A DNA stretch of 64,000 nucleotides from the NCBI RefSeq assembly GCF_001306135.1, contig NZ_LGKP01000042.1, forward strand, positions 83,705-147,704, read 5' to 3'. The first letter of the stretch is position 1. The number at the start of each line of letters is the position of its first letter. The position numbers and the translations under genes were made by a program. Of the stretch, positions 1-8,080 are shown one piece after another. The notes beneath the pieces are model-generated. The model was not told where the DNA came from. It made no database searches and worked only from the letters and a program-made list of their open reading frames with translations. Source of the stretch: Herpetosiphon geysericola. Lineage in GTDB: Bacteria > Chloroflexota > Chloroflexia > Chloroflexales > Herpetosiphonaceae.

Positions 1-538
1 TCATCTCAACGGGAACTTTGATGGCTTCGTAGCCGCGGCCTCGAGGCTGACTTAATGCATGGCGTTCTTGTGGTCGATACATCCAAGGCAGAGGCTTCCC
101 GGTTGTATCGACTCCCCATGTGGGGGTGTAGCGTGGCCGACGGCAGCTGCCTAACCTGTCACAATAGAGCCACCCCTTTTTGATAAGCCATTGCTTGGCT
201 CGATGCACCTTTCCACGACTTGCTTTATTCCAAGGGAATGCAGTAAATGCACAGATCGCCTGATCAGTGATGTGAATAGAGCTATATCTAAGTCCCCATT
301 GTCGAGCAAACAGAAGATAAACTCCAAGGTGTAAAGGTGTTGGAGCTGTATTGCGGAGCTTGATGGGAAGATACGACCAGTAGTCGCGGACTGGGGGACG
401 ATCCCGACGGTATCCTACTTGGAGGAAGGATATGTCTTCGAGTACAGCGGCCGTGTCTGTTGGAGCAGACGTATCAAAAGATGATCCGATCGCCTGTCTA
501 GGTGCTTGCGTTGAGATTTGTTGGGTTGCCTGGGACAT
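1..538 (-). CDS. Partial hypothetical protein, possibly winged-helix/replication-type
   Basis: An open frame starts at an ATG read from 538 and runs off the left edge, giving at least 179 codons. A GAGGAG Shine-Dalgarno lies about 9 bases upstream of the ATG. The first 40 residues are Ser/Thr/Gln/Ala-rich and look disordered. The rest is basic and rich in Trp and Tyr, and could hold a helix-turn-helix around residues 75-130. I do not recognise a family. Its position next to a divergent small RNA and close to the partition locus makes a replication initiator possible, but that is inference. The C-terminus is outside the window. Confidence 0.6.
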   Translation of the reverse strand, partial: MSQATQQISTQAPRQAIGSSFDTSAPTDTAAVLEDISFLQVGYRRDRPPVRDYWSYLPIKLRNTAPTPLHLGVYLLFARQWGLRYSSIHITDQAICAFTAFPWNKASRGKVHRAKQWLIKKGWLYCDRLGSCRRPRYTPTWGVDTTGKPLPWMYRPQERHALSQPRGRGYEAIKVPVEM

Positions 539-574
539 GAGAAAAACTCCTCACGTTCGCAGCATTCATATGGA

Positions 575-603
575 TTGAACTATGCTCAACCCTATGATAT
601 ACT
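575..603 (+). promoter_or_regulatory. Candidate sigma70 promoter for a small RNA
   Basis: TTGAAC (575-580), a 17-base spacer and TATACT (598-603). It points away from the minus-strand gene at 1-538 and towards a hairpin terminator about 60 bases downstream, with no plus-strand gene between. Confidence 0.5.
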
Positions 604-609
604 TCGAAC

Positions 610-705
610 AACTTGTACGTGCTATTTATGACCGTATGGGTAAGGGGCTAATTGATAAGAAGGACGTGCTGAGCTTGGCGGCAAGAGCATGTCCTTCGTT
701 TTTTT
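610..705 (+). ncRNA. Candidate ~90-nt small RNA, possibly antisense to the leader of the gene at 1-538
   Basis: Transcription from the promoter at 575-603 would start near 610 and end at a hairpin with arms 660-670 and 686-696 (one G-U pair), followed by a run of seven T. No coding frame fits. If the mRNA for the gene at 1-538 begins further right, this RNA is complementary to its leader. That arrangement resembles antisense copy-number control of plasmid rep genes. The layout is seen; the function is inferred. Confidence 0.4.
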
Positions 706-982
706 AGTCTGTGTCTTCCTCATGTAATCCTCCTTGATTGCTCCGATCACTTAGTAGATCAAGTGTATGTACCGCAGTCTCGGTTCCAAAACTTTGAGTA
801 TTATTCGTTAGTCCAACAAGATTATGGATAATCTGTTCTGCCTTATCCGGGTTTGTTGCAGCCAAGCGTGTGACTGCCTCGACAAAGCGTTGGGCTTCAG
901 CTTGTGCAGCGTAATGGAGCAAAGCTAATTGCTCTGTTGTGCGTGCTATGTCTATGCAAGAATCTGTTGTGCGTACTGTCAT
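704..982 (-). CDS. Small hypothetical protein (92 aa)
   Basis: I chose the ATG at 982, giving a protein that begins MTVRTTDSC, because AAGGAAA lies about 9 bases upstream; an in-frame start 8 codons earlier lacks a site. The protein is mostly helical and acidic at its C-terminus, with an Ala/Gln-rich middle. No known domain is recognised. It is in the same orientation as the gene at 1-538 and could be co-transcribed with it. Its stop codon overlaps the T-run of the opposing small-RNA terminator. Confidence 0.55.
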   Translation of the reverse strand: MTVRTTDSCIDIARTTEQLALLHYAAQAEAQRFVEAVTRLAATNPDKAEQIIHNLVGLTNNTQSFGTETAVHTLDLLSDRSNQGGLHEEDTD

Positions 983-1544
983 GGTATATGTTTCCTTGTA
1001 AGGCAAACTAACGCTCGTTAGTCTATAGAAAACGGATCGTTTTGTTATCAGTTGAGTCGCAAGTTTGTCGCACGATTGAGATCGAGTGCAAATATGTCCT
1101 GTTTGGTAAATGCATACACGACGGTTAGCTTGGTAGCGACGGCAGCCACATATAGTTTGATAAAGAGATTGATCTAGTACATTGTGAATCTATACAGCAT
1201 ACGTTCTCTCCATATACATATTGCTTAGCCAGCACATAGAGTGTGATTAGTACATGTATTGCCATCAGCATACACAATAGATACTCGAGAAATAATCCAA
1301 GACTTCACCAAGCAACACATCAAAGGTTTTGAAAAGGGATTCTCAAGGCTGCTGGGAGTTAGCTGAAAAAGGCGACGAAGAAGAGAACAAAAGCACCGCT
1401 GCGCCAGTACTACAACGTTTGAAAAACAGCAATGAGAGAATGATGTGGTGGTGCTGCGCTGCGCTTGCACGCCTATAAGGATGTAGGAGGTCTGGAACGA
1501 GGCATTTAGACCTTTATGATGCGATGAACAAATCCGACCGGATG

Positions 1545-1580
1545 GGTAATCGCATAGGTAATCGCATAGGTAATCGCACA
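1545..1580. repeat. Three tandem copies of a 12-bp repeat in a ~680-bp gene-free stretch
   Basis: The unit ggtaatcgcata occurs at 1545, 1557 and 1569, the last with one change. It lies in the gene-free stretch 983-1661. An open frame across the stretch (1225-1623, minus) reads the repeat as Cys-Asp-Tyr units and is Cys/Ser-rich without a convincing start, so I do not call it a gene. Nothing else is supported in this stretch. Confidence 0.6.
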
Positions 1581-1661
1581 GGTGAATTTTCACCTTTTTA
1601 TCAGGTTGCTTGTGATTTTTCATATTTTTCGCGCTCCTTTCAGCTCAAATAATAAAGAAGC

Positions 1662-1705
1662 CAACCCAAGAAGGGCCGTAAATATTTACGGCCCTTCTTG
1701 GGTTG
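1662..1705. terminator. Perfect 22-bp inverted repeat, likely terminator
   Basis: A 44-bp perfect palindrome with an AT centre. The stop codon of the minus-strand gene that follows (1686-2387) lies inside it. It is most likely that gene's intrinsic terminator, and possibly bidirectional. Confidence 0.7.
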
Positions 1706-2387
1706 CATCTGATGATAGAGAGTGACTGTTTGATTGAAGAAGCCGCTGACGATAGGCTGCAACATGGCTTCCCCGCATCGTTTGCCATTGCTCCAGCATC
1801 TTTCCCGTATCCATGCGATGTAAGCTCGCACCACTTAAAAGAGCTAATGGGCAGAATCGTGATGCTGGCGAATGGGAGCTGGCAAAGACCTCGTCAACCG
1901 ACCGACGGTACTCATTGCGGCATTGATCACAGACATGACACCCACTTGGAGTAAAGGCTCGGAATCCTGCACCGCTGATTCCTGTATGTTGGGCTACTTT
2001 GGTGCGTAGTTTAATACGCGCTTCATCGGAGATGTTAAACGTGTGCTCATCACAGCCCCGAAGTATGACATCAGTTGAACCACAAGCGGGACAGCGATTT
2101 TCTTCCCAGTTTCGAAGATTCCCCGCCAGAAATGCTTCCCACGTTGGCCACGTTGTTGATTCCCAAGCTGAACGAAGATCCGCTGATATAGGCCGTTGAA
2201 AAATCTGTTCCCACTGAATAACCATGCGTTGTACGAAGCAGCTTCGCATAGTTGAGATGAGATAGCGAGCTATACCGATGGGAAGTTCGGTGGGCCAGTT
2301 GGCCGGATTTGATCCACAGAGGCCACCACACTGTTCACATCGTGGCATACGTGTTAGAAGGGGGTGCTGAAGAAGATGGTCACGCAT
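1686..2387 (-). CDS. Hypothetical protein with three zinc-knuckle-like cysteine pairs
   Basis: Start taken at the ATG at 2387, with a GTGAGGG site about 6 bases upstream. The 233-residue protein has CxxC pairs near residue 17 (CEQCGGLCG), residue 98 (CPACGS) and residue 150 (CHVCDQC), plus scattered His and Cys, which suggests bound zinc. No catalytic motif is recognised. The basic C-terminal third would fit nucleic-acid binding. Its stop sits inside the palindrome at 1662-1705. Function unknown. Confidence 0.65.
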   Translation of the reverse strand: MRDHLLQHPLLTRMPRCEQCGGLCGSNPANWPTELPIGIARYLISTMRSCFVQRMVIQWEQIFQRPISADLRSAWESTTWPTWEAFLAGNLRNWEENRCPACGSTDVILRGCDEHTFNISDEARIKLRTKVAQHTGISGAGFRAFTPSGCHVCDQCRNEYRRSVDEVFASSHSPASRFCPLALLSGASLHRMDTGKMLEQWQTMRGSHVAAYRQRLLQSNSHSLSSDATQEGP

Positions 2388-2514
2388 GAGCAACCCTCAC
2401 TTCGTCGTATTTACGAGAAGGGGTATTTTGCAGCTCATAGATCAGATCTATGGTACAGCCGAGAGAATTGCTATTAATTTTATTGAAAATGCTGTCGGCA
2501 ATATAAAGACTATG

Positions 2515-2523
2515 TGCTATAAT
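2515..2523 (+). promoter_or_regulatory. Extended -10 promoter element
   Basis: TG-C-TATAAT, a consensus extended -10 with no good -35. It sits within a short hairpin-like sequence (TATGTGCT/AGCACATA) in the 2388-2779 gap. Confidence 0.4.
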
Positions 2524-2529
2524 TAAGCA

Positions 2530-2656
2530 CATAAAGAGTCCTTTCCTAGGAAATACCTAGAATGGTTAGTGAAGATAAAGACAAGTTTTCCAGGCTACGG
2601 CTCTATCTTCGCTATGTGGCGATGCGTGCTATTGATTTTAATAGCACGTTTTGCTT
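2530..2656 (+). ncRNA. Candidate ~125-nt small RNA
   Basis: Between the extended -10 at 2515-2523 and a clear plus-strand intrinsic terminator (arms 2625-2633 and 2640-2648, 9 bp perfect, followed by a T-rich tract) there is no coding frame of useful length. The hairpin is not followed by T on the minus strand, so it is unlikely to serve the minus-strand gene at 2780. Orphan promoter plus orphan terminator suggests a small RNA. Confidence 0.4.
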
Positions 2657-2779
2657 TTAACTTTTTATGCTACTAGAGTGATATTAGACTTTCTTCAAAT
2701 ATGTCGGATTATCGTTAAAGAATTATTGATCATACCTTGTACCATTGTCAAGGTAATATGTTACGAATGTAGATGGTTT

Positions 2780-3211
2780 TCACGTGTTTGAGGATAGAGT
2801 CGATGGTTTTAGATAGTTATCTGGAAATAAAGAACGACCAGGGGCTGGCTTAACATAGGCGGCCAGTTTGCTTACAAAGGCAACGTCTTCGAGGTATAAA
2901 AGATCATTTTCGTTAACTCTAATTATTCCACGATCTCGATATCGTAAAAGGCTCACTCTACTAATACCATATTTTTGTTCGGCTTCATACCCTGAAATAT
3001 ATTTCCCATAAGCATCACATCTAACTTTTTTAAGCTCTACTGCCAATTCTATCAATATAGAAGGCTCGATCAGCATACCCAAGGTTGGATGATCAGCGAA
3101 GACTAATACTTTGTCTCGCCGTGCGAGTTGCTGTACTAATTCAATTGTAAGGCCTGAACAATCAGCTAATAGGATAGCTTCTTGGACAGGAACAAAACTA
3201 ATTTCAGTCAT
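2780..3211 (-). CDS. Hypothetical protein with MerR/excisionase-like helix-turn-helix
   Basis: A 143-residue protein. Residues about 75-110 (GYEAEQKYGISRVSLLRYRD, then GIIRV...LYLEDVAFV) read like a MerR/excisionase-type winged helix: a Y/G-I-S turn, an R-x-R-D segment and a short wing. The N-terminal half has no known domain. It could be a DNA-binding regulator of the plasmid. The start ATG at 3211 is the first in frame. Confidence 0.6.
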   Translation of the reverse strand: MTEISFVPVQEAILLADCSGLTIELVQQLARRDKVLVFADHPTLGMLIEPSILIELAVELKKVRCDAYGKYISGYEAEQKYGISRVSLLRYRDRGIIRVNENDLLYLEDVAFVSKLAAYVKPAPGRSLFPDNYLKPSTLSSNT

Positions 3212-3280
3212 TGTATATACCTATGTAGGTTGTCATGGATCTATGTCATTTTATAGTAGCATATTCGTTTATATGTTTTA

Positions 3281-3491
3281 AAGGTGCGAACGACTATGTT
3301 CAGGTTGCTCACGTAGGCTGTGAAGCTTACGTGAGCAATCATCGAACGTTAATACCACCTTGCTGTGAAACCTGGTGGGCAGTCGTTCGCACCTTCCAAT
3401 TAGTATGGTAGGATTGCGACAGCCTCAAGTCCTGGTTGGTCAGGATAGGAGGTTAGCGATGGTATTGGGGGTAGGAGCCCGATACCATCGT
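3281..3491 (+). ncRNA. Candidate structured RNA: three-way junction plus terminator-like hairpin
   Basis: An outer 14-bp perfect stem (3281-3294 with 3382-3395) encloses two hairpins: 3303-3315 with 3328-3340 (one G-U pair) and 3355-3359 with 3374-3378. It is followed by a 13-bp hairpin (3457-3469 with 3478-3490, one G-U pair) and a T-rich tract. No reading frame is present. It lies in the 3212-3788 gene-free stretch just before the partition locus. It could be a regulatory RNA or part of the replication origin; the strand is chosen from the T-tract. Confidence 0.45.
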
Positions 3492-3633
3492 GTTTTATTA
3501 ACGCTTTATTTATCGTAGCAGAGTAGATCATGTGCGTCAACAAAGAGATTTATCCTATTTGTGAGCGAATTAAGTGAATCCGTAAAAATCTGATAATTCA
3601 TGGGTTATTGAGCTTCCAGAGAGTCTCCGCGAG

Positions 3634-3677
3634 TCGCTCTTACTCGCTTGAGCGAATGGAGCAGCGAATAAGAGCGA
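3634..3677. repeat. 15-bp inverted repeat upstream of the partition locus
   Basis: Arms 3634-3648 and 3663-3677 match at 14 of 15 positions. No T-run follows. It lies just left of the iteron cluster and may be part of the same regulatory or centromere site. Confidence 0.45.
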
Positions 3678-3690
3678 GCTTTTATAGATA

Positions 3691-3769
3691 GATGCTAATA
3701 GATGCTAATAGATGCTTGACTATGAATTTGAAAAACTATATAATGATGCTATTAGCATCTATTAGCATC
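3691..3769 (+). promoter_or_regulatory. parC-like centromere: iterons flanking the parM promoter
   Basis: The hexamer GATGCT repeats with a 10-bp period at 3691, 3701 and 3711. On the other side of the promoter there is one direct copy at 3745 and two inverted copies (AGCATC) at 3754 and 3764, again 10 bp apart. Between them is a near-ideal promoter, TTGACT (3716-3721), 17 bases, TATAAT (3739-3744). Iterons on both sides of the parM promoter are the known layout of parC in type II (ParMRC) plasmid partition, where ParR binds both clusters. The next gene is a ParM-like actin. Confidence 0.75.
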
Positions 3770-3788
3770 TTATATCTAAGGAAGCCTT

Positions 3789-5024
3789 ATGAATGTGCAA
3801 ACAGTTTATCAACTCCTATTGAATAAGCAGAAGGTTCGAGAGGAAGGTTTTACTTTATCTGGAATAAATGTGGTTGGCGAGATCACACAAATTAAGATTG
3901 GCTGGGATAGGGGTAATGGGCAAGCAAAGCTTGCCTCTTCTCGAATTGACGGAACAATTGTTACACGAGAAGTTCCTAATGTTTATCGATCTGCTGAAGA
4001 AGTTCGTGCTGGAGAGCGTGTTACAACATATGGGCTTGCTACAAAACTGAGTGATGGCTCATGGTCCAGTTTTGGACAACCTTATTGGATTGGCGAAGAA
4101 GCGTTTGTTGGTGGTCAGTCTCTCCAGATTGGCTCCACTGATTTACGCTTAACTGATGTTCGACAGATCGAGTTTGATTTAGCTGTTTGTGTTCAGTTTC
4201 TTCGTGCTCTGGGGTTAAAGCCTGGTTCCTATAATATTGTATCTACATTTGCTTTACCAAATAATGAAATTATTCTGCCTAAACCCGGTGAGAAAAATAT
4301 AGGCATTCTTCCAGCAACACGCAAATCCCTCAAAACACATTATTTTAATAAATGGTATAAAGTTCAAGAGAAGGATAAAGATGGGCATAGTCATGAATGG
4401 GTATTATATTTTGATAAGTTTGGAACGCAGTCACAAACTATGGGTTCATTTATTATGTATACTCGTAGCCCAAGTGGTAAAGAGCAAACCTATGGATTAA
4501 CTGAATTGAATGTATATGATCTCGGGTTTGGAGATACACAAGTCACCCAATTCACATTACGGCCCAAGTATCGTATGGTAGCACGACGATTAGGTGATGG
4601 AATGCGTCGTGTTGCAGAGGGACTGGTCAAACGGGTCCAATCAGAAATTAGCCAACAAGGTAGAGTAAATCAATCACGGCTTAATATTGCAAAAGCCCAA
4701 ATGATCGTGCGGACGAAAAAAATTATCAGTAAAGGTAAAGAGCAAGATATTTCTAAAGTTGTGGCAGAAGTAACAGAACGTGAAGGTGCAAACTTAGCTG
4801 GGGAAATTTTGGAAGATTTGCGTACTACCTCAGCATATTGTGTTTTTGTTGGTGGAGCAACTAAGGATAAGGGCATTCGCGAGATGATTGAACGTCATGC
4901 AAATCATATATGGGGTGACGAGGCTGAAGAAACATATCATATTATTGATGAATCATTAGCAAGCGAAGCCAATGCGATAGGAGCTTTCTTGACAACAGCA
5001 TGGCACTTTGCTGCACAGGGTTAG
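3789..5024 (+). CDS. parM: ParM-like actin-family plasmid segregation ATPase
   Basis: A 411-residue protein with actin-fold signatures: a phosphate-1 loop at D40-R-G-N-G44 and an adenosine-binding strand-loop (VFVGGA) at 352-357, followed by a helix. Family members polymerise with ATP and push plasmid copies apart, guided by ParR on the centromere. The gene lies directly downstream of the iteron/promoter region and 4 bases before a small acidic partner, matching parC-parM-parR order. An insertion around residues 180-230 is divergent, so the exact subfamily (ParM, Alp or other bacterial actin) is uncertain. An upstream AAGGAAG site sets the start. Confidence 0.8.
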   Translation: MNVQTVYQLLLNKQKVREEGFTLSGINVVGEITQIKIGWDRGNGQAKLASSRIDGTIVTREVPNVYRSAEEVRAGERVTTYGLATKLSDGSWSSFGQPYWIGEEAFVGGQSLQIGSTDLRLTDVRQIEFDLAVCVQFLRALGLKPGSYNIVSTFALPNNEIILPKPGEKNIGILPATRKSLKTHYFNKWYKVQEKDKDGHSHEWVLYFDKFGTQSQTMGSFIMYTRSPSGKEQTYGLTELNVYDLGFGDTQVTQFTLRPKYRMVARRLGDGMRRVAEGLVKRVQSEISQQGRVNQSRLNIAKAQMIVRTKKIISKGKEQDISKVVAEVTEREGANLAGEILEDLRTTSAYCVFVGGATKDKGIREMIERHANHIWGDEAEETYHIIDESLASEANAIGAFLTTAWHFAAQG

Positions 5025-5028
5025 GACC

Positions 5029-5466
5029 ATGCCTATACGTAAAACAGTTCCACTAAGTACACTCGCTGAGACTATTCTACCTCACCTTCTTCAAAGCCTT
5101 AAGCAGCGTGAGGCAACGACCGAAACACAGGCATTAACGGAGGCTGTTACAAAAGGACTTATTACGATGCTTCCTCGAGCATGGGCAGCGGGCGAACATC
5201 AATATGGTGGATTACCTTTGGACCAGTTGCTCGAAGAACTTCGCCATCTTGTGTCTCCTATCCTCGTCTTTATGGCTGAAAATGATGCTCTTACCGCATT
5301 ACTCAAACCATATTCTGTTGTAATAAGTGACCCTGGAGAATTTAATGGAGATGATTTATATCTAAAAAATAATGAGGAGGATTTAATTCAACAGAATATT
5401 ATTTCTGCTATGAGTGATATGGATGATTTAGGATTTTCTATGAGTTTTGATGATGAGGATGATTGA
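5029..5466 (+). CDS. Putative ParR-like adaptor
   Basis: A 145-residue protein starting at the ATG at 5029, four bases after the ParM-like stop. The N-terminal part is helical and mildly basic (residues 1-60). The C-terminal 40 residues are strongly acidic (ends DDEDD). Small size and position immediately after the actin match ParR, which binds centromere iterons through its N-terminus and the filament through its C-terminus. No sequence match to ParR can be claimed; the assignment rests on context. Confidence 0.5.
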   Translation: MPIRKTVPLSTLAETILPHLLQSLKQREATTETQALTEAVTKGLITMLPRAWAAGEHQYGGLPLDQLLEELRHLVSPILVFMAENDALTALLKPYSVVISDPGEFNGDDLYLKNNEEDLIQQNIISAMSDMDDLGFSMSFDDEDD

Positions 5467-5537
5467 TACACGCCCGATTTTATTCAAATTGATGTAGTTT
5501 GACATATAATCTATACTACAAACTAAATCAAGAATTT

Positions 5538-5570
5538 CTCGCGCTCTAGCGTGACAGTTTAGAGCGCGAG
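5538..5570 (+). terminator. 11-bp perfect hairpin after the partition genes
   Basis: Arms 5538-5548 and 5560-5570, GC-rich, no long T-run. It may be a weak terminator or a processing site between the ParR-like gene and the membrane-protein gene. Confidence 0.4.
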
Positions 5571-5584
5571 TTAAGGCTAACCTG

Positions 5585-5627
5585 ATGGTTCCAGGCCGCC
5601 GCAAAAATCATACCATATGCTGCGGCC
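5585..5627 (+). promoter_or_regulatory. Leader with interleaved inverted repeats (plus-strand example)
   Basis: A hairpin (5594-5599 with 5622-5627, extended by GCA/TGC after one mismatch) has a loop containing ACCAT (5612-5616), complementary to ATGGT just upstream (5585-5589). The AAGGGG Shine-Dalgarno of the next gene follows. This is the same layout as in the minus-strand junctions at 20-44 kb. Confidence 0.45.
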
Positions 5628-5646
5628 CCAACGTAAGGGGTACATT

Positions 5647-6432
5647 ATGCCAGTTGAGTATACTCCTCAACCTGAAGTATCAAAAGATCGAGTAAGTGCG
5701 GATACAATAGTTCTAAAACCACCCATATCAGAGACTTTACCAACCGTACCGATTTTTGCAGAAAAAAAACAGGCTGAACAACAGACGATCTCACGTCCTA
5801 AACCAACAAAGCCGAAGCGAAAAAGTCCACTAGTTGAATCATGGAGCGGATCCGCGGTTATGTACTGGACGTTCGAGGTTTTGCTTGCTCTTGGTATGAT
5901 CATCTTTGCTGCTATTTTGTGGAGACAAGATGGTTTATTCACTATCCGATTTGTTGGTGCGCAAATTGCATCGTTTCGAGATGCTGATCTGTGGAAACAG
6001 TGGCTAATTCCTATTTTTTTTACTGCTGGATTCTTAGGCGCTTATCCTCGTAAAAGTTTACGATTAAAAATGAATAAGGCTTTGGAGTTATGGCAACAAA
6101 CACAAGAAGATTCGGCAGCAGATAAATATTATGCGTTACGAAAAAGCATTATTAAACGTTTTATCGCTGCTACATTTATTCAATTAGTGAATATGGCTAC
6201 ATCGTTTTCAGGATTAATTTTAACTATATCTGGGAAAACGTATGAATTTTTTGTTCCAATCACATTTCCTAAAGAGGGCATTGGATTACTGATTCCTACT
6301 TTTCTTGTTTCTGGCATACTAGCCTTTGGACCTGAACTCATCACACGATGGGCATTGCCATATTTGGGAGAATTGCTCCGGCGAGCTTGGGAAATTATTT
6401 CAAATGGTGTACCAACGCGAGTAAAAGTGTAA
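5647..6432 (+). CDS. Hypothetical membrane protein, four predicted membrane segments
   Basis: The start is the ATG at 5647, with AAGGGG 6-7 bases upstream. The 261-residue protein has a cytoplasm-like Pro/Lys-rich N-terminus of about 70 residues, then hydrophobic stretches near residues 75-97, 125-142, 180-205 and 210-235. It has no recognised catalytic motif. It is 27 bases upstream of the FtsK-like ATPase and probably co-transcribed, so it may anchor or partner that ATPase, as membrane subunits do in DNA-transfer systems. That role is inferred from the neighbour only. Confidence 0.7.
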   Translation: MPVEYTPQPEVSKDRVSADTIVLKPPISETLPTVPIFAEKKQAEQQTISRPKPTKPKRKSPLVESWSGSAVMYWTFEVLLALGMIIFAAILWRQDGLFTIRFVGAQIASFRDADLWKQWLIPIFFTAGFLGAYPRKSLRLKMNKALELWQQTQEDSAADKYYALRKSIIKRFIAATFIQLVNMATSFSGLILTISGKTYEFFVPITFPKEGIGLLIPTFLVSGILAFGPELITRWALPYLGELLRRAWEIISNGVPTRVKV

Positions 6433-6459
6433 GTTTTGTTTTGATACGAGGCGGTACAT

Positions 6460-8031
6460 ATGAGTTTATCCTTAACTTTATCTTTAATAATGCTCTGTTT
6501 TGCCATAATTTGGTTTTATCAGGGACGTGATCTTTGGCGCAGATGGCAAAGGTTTCGCGCATGGGAGTTGGAAGAATTATCAGGTATGAATAACCAAAAT
6601 AATTCTTCTCCCATTATTACTGACAAACCTGTTGTTATTTCACCAGAACCTAAAGTTTTGGCTTCTACTGATCACCGTCATGATCATGTTGGTGGGATCT
6701 ATCGTGCTGATGGATTACCTTCATTTAGATACAATACGATTCCAAGTGGCTCGATTCTGCCAAATGCAGGGATTGCTATGGCAAACCCACCGAGTGATCT
6801 ACGCATTTCGATTGCAGAAATGGATCGCTTATATCCCGATCTGAGCTATCTTTTTCCTGTAGGCTGGTCTATTTCAGAAACGGGGCCAAAACTAACAGCA
6901 TGTGCCTTTGTCGGTGATGTAAACCATGTTTTGGTGACAGGATTTACAGATTCAGGCAAAGACTCACTTGTAAATAGTTGGTTGTATGCCTTATGTTATC
7001 GCTATAATCCTAGTCAATTACAGCTTGCTATTATTGATGGAAAGAATGGTTTATCGCTACGCGGTTGGTATGAAAAAGAGCATGTGTGGTTATTTGCTCG
7101 TCAACCTCATGAACTAGAGTCCGCACTTCTATCAGTCCGTCAAGAGCGTCAGCGCCGTGAAAAAATTCTATGGGATTCACGATGTGAAAAATGGGAAGAG
7201 TATGAAGGGGAACAAATACCGCTTCTTATTGTTTATGTATCAGAACTTCTTGTGCTTGAGTCCATTCTTGGTAAGACAGGATTAGGTGACTGGCTTAATG
7301 TTGAGCTTTCGGCATGTCGTGCTGCTGGCATACGCTTTATCATTGGTGCTCAAAATGTTACTCGAATGGACACACGATGGCGTGGGCAATGTGGGTTATT
7401 ATGTGCTGGATATCAACAAGCAGATAGTGCAGACGAACCAAATACTGGATTAACCACGCAGGCGCTACGTAAGTTAGGTACATTTGGTGAAAAGGTTGTT
7501 GGTGTTCCTCCCTCCGAGTTACCTATTCCACCTGGTGGAGCCGGAGTATTTACGCTAGTACAAGGTCGGACTGTTTTAACTATTCGTGCACCACGAATCG
7601 ATAGGGTACAACGTGAATGGTGGTTAGCACATATTCCAGACCGTTCAGAAGGACAAGGACTATTTCCTATTGCGAATCGCTCATGGGAGATGCTCTCCTT
7701 TAATCAAACTACTGATAATAAACAAATAGTAGTTTCAGAAACCGAAAAAATTCCCGTTATAGCACTCTTGAAGACTGTAGAGTCACCAATTCAAGGTTAT
7801 GATCCAAACGAGTTAGCAGAATTACTTGCAAATTCCAAATTAAAAGACCTACCTGATAATCCCATTTTTATTTCAGCTTGTATAGCTGCTTATCAGATTC
7901 GTAAATCTTATATGGGAGTTGCAAAGGATTTTTGGGGAACATCAAGCGGAAGTCGTGAGGCTGTTATTAAGCAAGCTTTAGGTCATAATCATCCAGAAGT
8001 TACCCGATCAGAACTTGCTCCAGCTGCATAA
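6460..8031 (+). CDS. FtsK/SpoIIIE-like DNA translocase-type ATPase with altered Walker motifs
   Basis: A 523-residue protein with an N-terminal membrane helix (residues 3-20), a linker and a RecA-like ATPase core. Motif I is GFTDSGKD at 161-168, in the position of the FtsK motif GATGSGKS, so the usual Ser/Thr after Lys is Asp. It is followed by LAIIDGKNG (FtsK-type) and a Walker B-like strand in which the usual Asp is Ser (IVYVSEL, about 257-263). A sensor-like FIIGAQ strand comes next. Family members pump DNA at septa or in conjugation. The altered residues suggest weak or specialised ATPase activity. It shares an operon with the membrane protein upstream and ends at a strong terminator. Confidence 0.7.
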   Translation: MSLSLTLSLIMLCFAIIWFYQGRDLWRRWQRFRAWELEELSGMNNQNNSSPIITDKPVVISPEPKVLASTDHRHDHVGGIYRADGLPSFRYNTIPSGSILPNAGIAMANPPSDLRISIAEMDRLYPDLSYLFPVGWSISETGPKLTACAFVGDVNHVLVTGFTDSGKDSLVNSWLYALCYRYNPSQLQLAIIDGKNGLSLRGWYEKEHVWLFARQPHELESALLSVRQERQRREKILWDSRCEKWEEYEGEQIPLLIVYVSELLVLESILGKTGLGDWLNVELSACRAAGIRFIIGAQNVTRMDTRWRGQCGLLCAGYQQADSADEPNTGLTTQALRKLGTFGEKVVGVPPSELPIPPGGAGVFTLVQGRTVLTIRAPRIDRVQREWWLAHIPDRSEGQGLFPIANRSWEMLSFNQTTDNKQIVVSETEKIPVIALLKTVESPIQGYDPNELAELLANSKLKDLPDNPIFISACIAAYQIRKSYMGVAKDFWGTSSGSREAVIKQALGHNHPEVTRSELAPAA

Positions 8032-8042
8032 ACAGCCTTTTG

Positions 8043-8080
8043 AAACAGGGTTGTTATATGAAAATATAACAACCCTGTTT
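8043..8080 (+). terminator. Strong intrinsic terminator
   Basis: Perfect 17-bp arms (8043-8059, 8064-8080) with a GAAA tetraloop, directly after the FtsK-like stop, followed by TCTAGTTT. Confidence 0.85.

Noticed and set aside
1545..1580. CRISPR array
   Set aside because: Repeats are 12 bp, tandem and without spacers.
1225..1623. 132-codon minus-strand frame with CDY repeats
   Set aside because: Cys/Ser-rich, no protein-like pattern, and the repeat is better explained as a 12-bp DNA tandem repeat.
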